A stretch of DNA of 64,000 nt, taken from positions 1 through 64,000 of the forward strand of contig NZ_RAHT01000011.1 in NCBI RefSeq assembly GCF_004798935.1. The letters are read 5' to 3'. The notes under the pieces are model-generated. The model was not told the origin of the DNA. It did no database searches and saw only the letters and a program-made list of their open reading frames with translations. This DNA comes from Ningiella ruwaisensis (GTDB lineage Bacteria; Pseudomonadota; Gammaproteobacteria; Enterobacterales; Alteromonadaceae). The position numbers were made by a program, and so were the translations under genes. Of the stretch, positions 61,792-64,000 are shown piece by piece; position 1 is the stretch's first letter; every line of letters begins with the position of its first letter.

Positions 61792-63192
61792 ATGAAAAAG
61801 TTAGTCATACTGGTCATAGCGCTATTAGTGGCCTTTGCTTTAATTGCCCCTAAATTTTCAGGCGATTCGTTTAATCAGCAGTTGGAACGTTTTAGTACAG
61901 CTATAAACGATTCTGGCGTATATAAAGTGAGTATCACACAAAAAGAACAATCCTGGTTTAGCACCAAAGCCAATATGAGCCTCGAACTGGTCATGCCAAG
62001 CACTGCTAATCAGGCGGAATTACCAGATATGTCGGCGGATTTTGAAATACTCGCTCAGCATGGCCCTGTTTTAACTCAAAATGGTTTTGGTTTAGGTTGG
62101 CTAGCCTGGTCCGTTAATTTGCTCACCGGAGAACTTCCAGAAAGCCTTAGTTTTGAAGGTGAAGGTCCACTTTATCATGCGCGTGGAAATATGAGCTTGT
62201 TTGGCGGAACGTCTTATCAAGATGAGATACTCGCCATGCAATATACTGATCCTCAAACTAATATGGTGATGAGTACCAGTGGTTGGCAAGGCGAAGGATA
62301 TTTTGATGCGAGCCAGTCGGAATACGAAGGACGCGTAGACTCGCTTGAACTATCGATGCCTGATATTTATTCAATGAATATGTCGGATGTATCTTTGAGT
62401 TTTTCAGCCGATGTTTCGCTTAACAAAATTTTAGAAAGTCAGTTTTATAATGGCACAGGTGATATCAACATGGCTTCAATGAGCATTGAAAACCTTGTTG
62501 AAAATACGCAAGTTGAACTTGATAGCTTAAGCATGAACTCACGCGTTGAGGTGGATGAACAAGCCGGGCTGGCTGATACGAATATGAGCATCAGTTTAAA
62601 TACTTTAACCACGCCAGAAATGAATCTGCAAGATATGTTAGTCAAACTTGAAGTTAACAAACTGCAAGAAGCTTTTCTCCAAGCATATCAAAACATGAAT
62701 AAAGCCGTAATGGAAAATCCGCAACAAGCCCAGTCCATTATGCAAAAGACCATGCAAAATCATTTGTTGCCGCAGCTTCAGGCAGAGCCAGAGTTTAACG
62801 TAACAGAGTTTGTTGCAACCTTAAATGATGGCAAGCTAACAATGACCTCCCTGAATAAGATAGTGGGTGTAGATAGCTTACCGCCAACTCTGGAAGATCC
62901 TGGCTTTTGGGTTTCACATGCAAACTCAGATACACAAATGCAAATAGACAATAGTGCAGCCATGTTTATTGCCGGTCTGGTGCTCAAAGCACAGTTGGCA
63001 GGTAATCCGCAAATAGCGCAGATGGATGACGCACAACTTGCTCAGGTAATTGCGCAGCAAAGTGAAGTCACCTTAAATACACTTGTCCAGCAAGGTTTAT
63101 TAGTAAAAACCGAAGAACAATATACCTTGAACTTCAACCTTAAAGACGGGCAAGCGAGCTTAAACGGTAATCCAATGCCTTTGCCGCTTTAA
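61792..63192 (+). CDS. DUF945 (YdgA) family protein
   Basis: A 466-residue protein with an N-terminal hydrophobic segment (about 4-20) that acts as signal anchor, followed by a large periplasmic part of repeated beta-rich stretches, consistent with the YdgA/DUF945 family. The last 120 residues contain NPQIAQMDDAQLAQVIAQQ (a helix-rich end often seen) and a final FNLKDGQASLNGNPMPL. Function of the family is unknown. AAGGATG precedes the ATG. A strong terminator follows at 63213, so the operon with the DUF885 gene ends here. Confidence 0.85.
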   Translation: MKKLVILVIALLVAFALIAPKFSGDSFNQQLERFSTAINDSGVYKVSITQKEQSWFSTKANMSLELVMPSTANQAELPDMSADFEILAQHGPVLTQNGFGLGWLAWSVNLLTGELPESLSFEGEGPLYHARGNMSLFGGTSYQDEILAMQYTDPQTNMVMSTSGWQGEGYFDASQSEYEGRVDSLELSMPDIYSMNMSDVSLSFSADVSLNKILESQFYNGTGDINMASMSIENLVENTQVELDSLSMNSRVEVDEQAGLADTNMSISLNTLTTPEMNLQDMLVKLEVNKLQEAFLQAYQNMNKAVMENPQQAQSIMQKTMQNHLLPQLQAEPEFNVTEFVATLNDGKLTMTSLNKIVGVDSLPPTLEDPGFWVSHANSDTQMQIDNSAAMFIAGLVLKAQLAGNPQIAQMDDAQLAQVIAQQSEVTLNTLVQQGLLVKTEEQYTLNFNLKDGQASLNGNPMPLPL

Positions 63193-63212
63193 ATATCGTG
63201 CTGTTTAAAATA

Positions 63213-63234
63213 AAAACCAGCTTCGGCTGGTTTT
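63213..63234 (+). terminator. Rho-independent terminator after the DUF945 gene
   Basis: AAAACCAGC-TTCG-GCTGGTTTT: a 9-bp stem with a stable TTCG loop followed by a run of T (to 63237). It lies 20 bases after the stop. Confidence 0.92.
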
Positions 63235-63332
63235 TTTGTTTTAAGCTTAAATACTTTGCTAATGAAGTGCTTAGACAATTTTAGGGCCTGACTAAAATAG
63301 AAAGAGTTGATCACTGATTAAAAATATTTATA

Positions 63333-63348
63333 CTGTACAAACATACAG
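63333..63348 (+). promoter_or_regulatory. LexA (SOS) box upstream of imuA
   Basis: TACTGTACAAACATACAGTA (63331-63350) contains a perfect CTGT-N8-ACAG, the gammaproteobacterial LexA consensus, ending 15 bases before the imuA ATG. It should repress the gene until DNA damage. Confidence 0.9.
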
Positions 63349-63363
63349 TATAAATGGTGGCAT

Positions 63364-64000
63364 ATGAATCCTATTCTGCATGAACTGCAAAACAAGCAAT
63401 GGGTATGGACAGCCGCACAATCCAGATGTAGCTCGGCAGACTCATCGCGTGTAAAAACCGGTTTTAAACACTTGGATAAGGCCTTATCTGGCGGCTTTCC
63501 TGCTGCAGGCATGGTGCATATCCACAGTCACTTAGGTTGCGGGGAACTGCGTCTAATGTTAGCCGCTTTACAAGCTCAAACTATGCGGCAAATAAAAGAA
63601 AATGAGACTCAAACAGCGTCAGAAAAAAACGCAGCATCGAATGATAAGCTTTGGGTCTTTATCGCGCCGCCTTTTGTTATTAATGCAGAGTTTTTGTTGG
63701 CGCATAATATCAATTTGAATCAAGTCATTCTTATTCAGCCCGACACTTACGAGGAAGTCTTGTGGAGTGCTGAGCAGTGTGCAAAAAGCGGCGCGTGTGC
63801 ATCGGTATTTATATGGCAAAATACGCTCAAGCACCAGCAGGTTAGGCGGCTGGAGCTTGCATCGCTACAGGGGCAATGTCACTGTTTTTGGTTTGATAAC
63901 AGCCAGCAACAAAAAAGCAATTTGCCTTTGAGCCTATCCTTATCGCTAACGCGCGAGGACAGCGATATCTTGCAGGTGAAAATCAATAAACAAAAAGTGG
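63364..64000 (+). CDS. imuA: ImuA-like SOS translesion protein (partial, cut by window end)
   Basis: At least 212 residues, open to the window end. VKTGFKHLDKALSGGFPAAGMVHIH near the start is typical of ImuA/SulA-related RecA-like proteins, and LWVFIAPPFVINAEFLLAHNINLNQVILIQPDT matches the ImuA core. No Walker A Lys is evident at the usual place (SHLGCGELRL instead), as in ImuA. In many proteobacteria imuA-imuB-dnaE2 form an error-prone repair operon, so imuB and dnaE2 are expected past 64000. The LexA box upstream supports SOS control. Confidence 0.85.
   Translation, partial: MNPILHELQNKQWVWTAAQSRCSSADSSRVKTGFKHLDKALSGGFPAAGMVHIHSHLGCGELRLMLAALQAQTMRQIKENETQTASEKNAASNDKLWVFIAPPFVINAEFLLAHNINLNQVILIQPDTYEEVLWSAEQCAKSGACASVFIWQNTLKHQQVRRLELASLQGQCHCFWFDNSQQQKSNLPLSLSLSLTREDSDILQVKINKQKV

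Overview
The window reads as a chromosome segment of a marine gammaproteobacterium of the order Alteromonadales, probably family Alteromonadaceae. This rests on gene content and recognised protein similarity, not on a search. The markers are a large TonB-dependent receptor of the Alteromonadales type, a DUF1820 protein, UbiK, a FliL-like protein beside ubiC, the kbl-tdh-glpE-glpG block, KDO kinase, and the rpmB-rpmG/radC/coaBC/slmA neighbourhood. Base composition is moderate, and the first 3.4 kb is visibly more AT-rich. No rRNA, tRNA, CRISPR array or intact insertion sequence was seen.

Layout. (1) 1-3.4 kb is an accessory stretch with long non-coding gaps. It holds a SEFIR/TIR-domain protein, a small orphan ORF and a protein with a HEPN-type RxxxxH motif; the last two may be halves of one broken gene. 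(2) 3.4-7.8 kb holds two exported serine peptidases of family S9 (an acylaminoacyl-peptidase-like enzyme and a prolyl oligopeptidase lipoprotein). (3) 7.9-16.5 kb is mixed metabolism: a GMC oxidoreductase with a TAT-exported gluconate-2-dehydrogenase-type small subunit, a membrane protein, methylglyoxal synthase, a serine hydrolase, an HdfR-like regulator, several very small genes, a peroxiredoxin-like protein and a DkgB-type aldo-keto reductase. (4) 16.5-22.9 kb looks like an amino-sugar / peptidoglycan recycling locus: HutC-type GntR regulator, TonB-dependent receptor, AnmK and NagZ. (5) 23-30 kb: cytochrome c5-like protein, GAF-GAF-GGDEF-degenerate EAL protein, Rep helicase, UbiK and an unknown exported protein. 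(6) 30-33.4 kb: an alternative oxidase (AOX), ubiA, ubiC and a FliL-like protein. (7) 33.4-37 kb: kbl-tdh-glpE-glpG. (8) 37-46 kb: an LPS/envelope cluster (heptosyltransferase-like GT9, KDO kinase, Wzi-like protein, GT25, GT2) with coaD and mutM embedded, ending at a 164-bp long-palindrome element. (9) 45.6-52 kb: EEP phosphatase plus PLD-VTT fusion, rpmG, rpmB, radC, coaBC, slmA. (10) 52-63.2 kb: M28 peptidase, a serine hydrolase/LytS-like kinase/LytTR regulator operon, TetR regulator, MBL-fold lipoprotein, DUF1820, DUF885 and DUF945 proteins. (11) The right edge starts an SOS mutagenesis gene (imuA) behind a perfect CTGT-N8-ACAG LexA box; it is cut by the window end.

How the genes fit together. 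The ubiquinone genes (ubiK, ubiC, ubiA) flank a quinol-consuming AOX, giving a respiratory theme at 28-33 kb. AnmK and NagZ act on successive steps of murein recycling beside a receptor and regulator that could import and sense amino sugars. kbl and tdh degrade threonine to glycine and acetyl-CoA. The exported peptidases (two S9, M28, DUF885) suit a particle- or protein-degrading marine heterotroph. The strongest leads for something undescribed are the left accessory region, the AOX gene with its 27-bp operator-like palindrome, and the 164-bp palindromic element at 45.4 kb.
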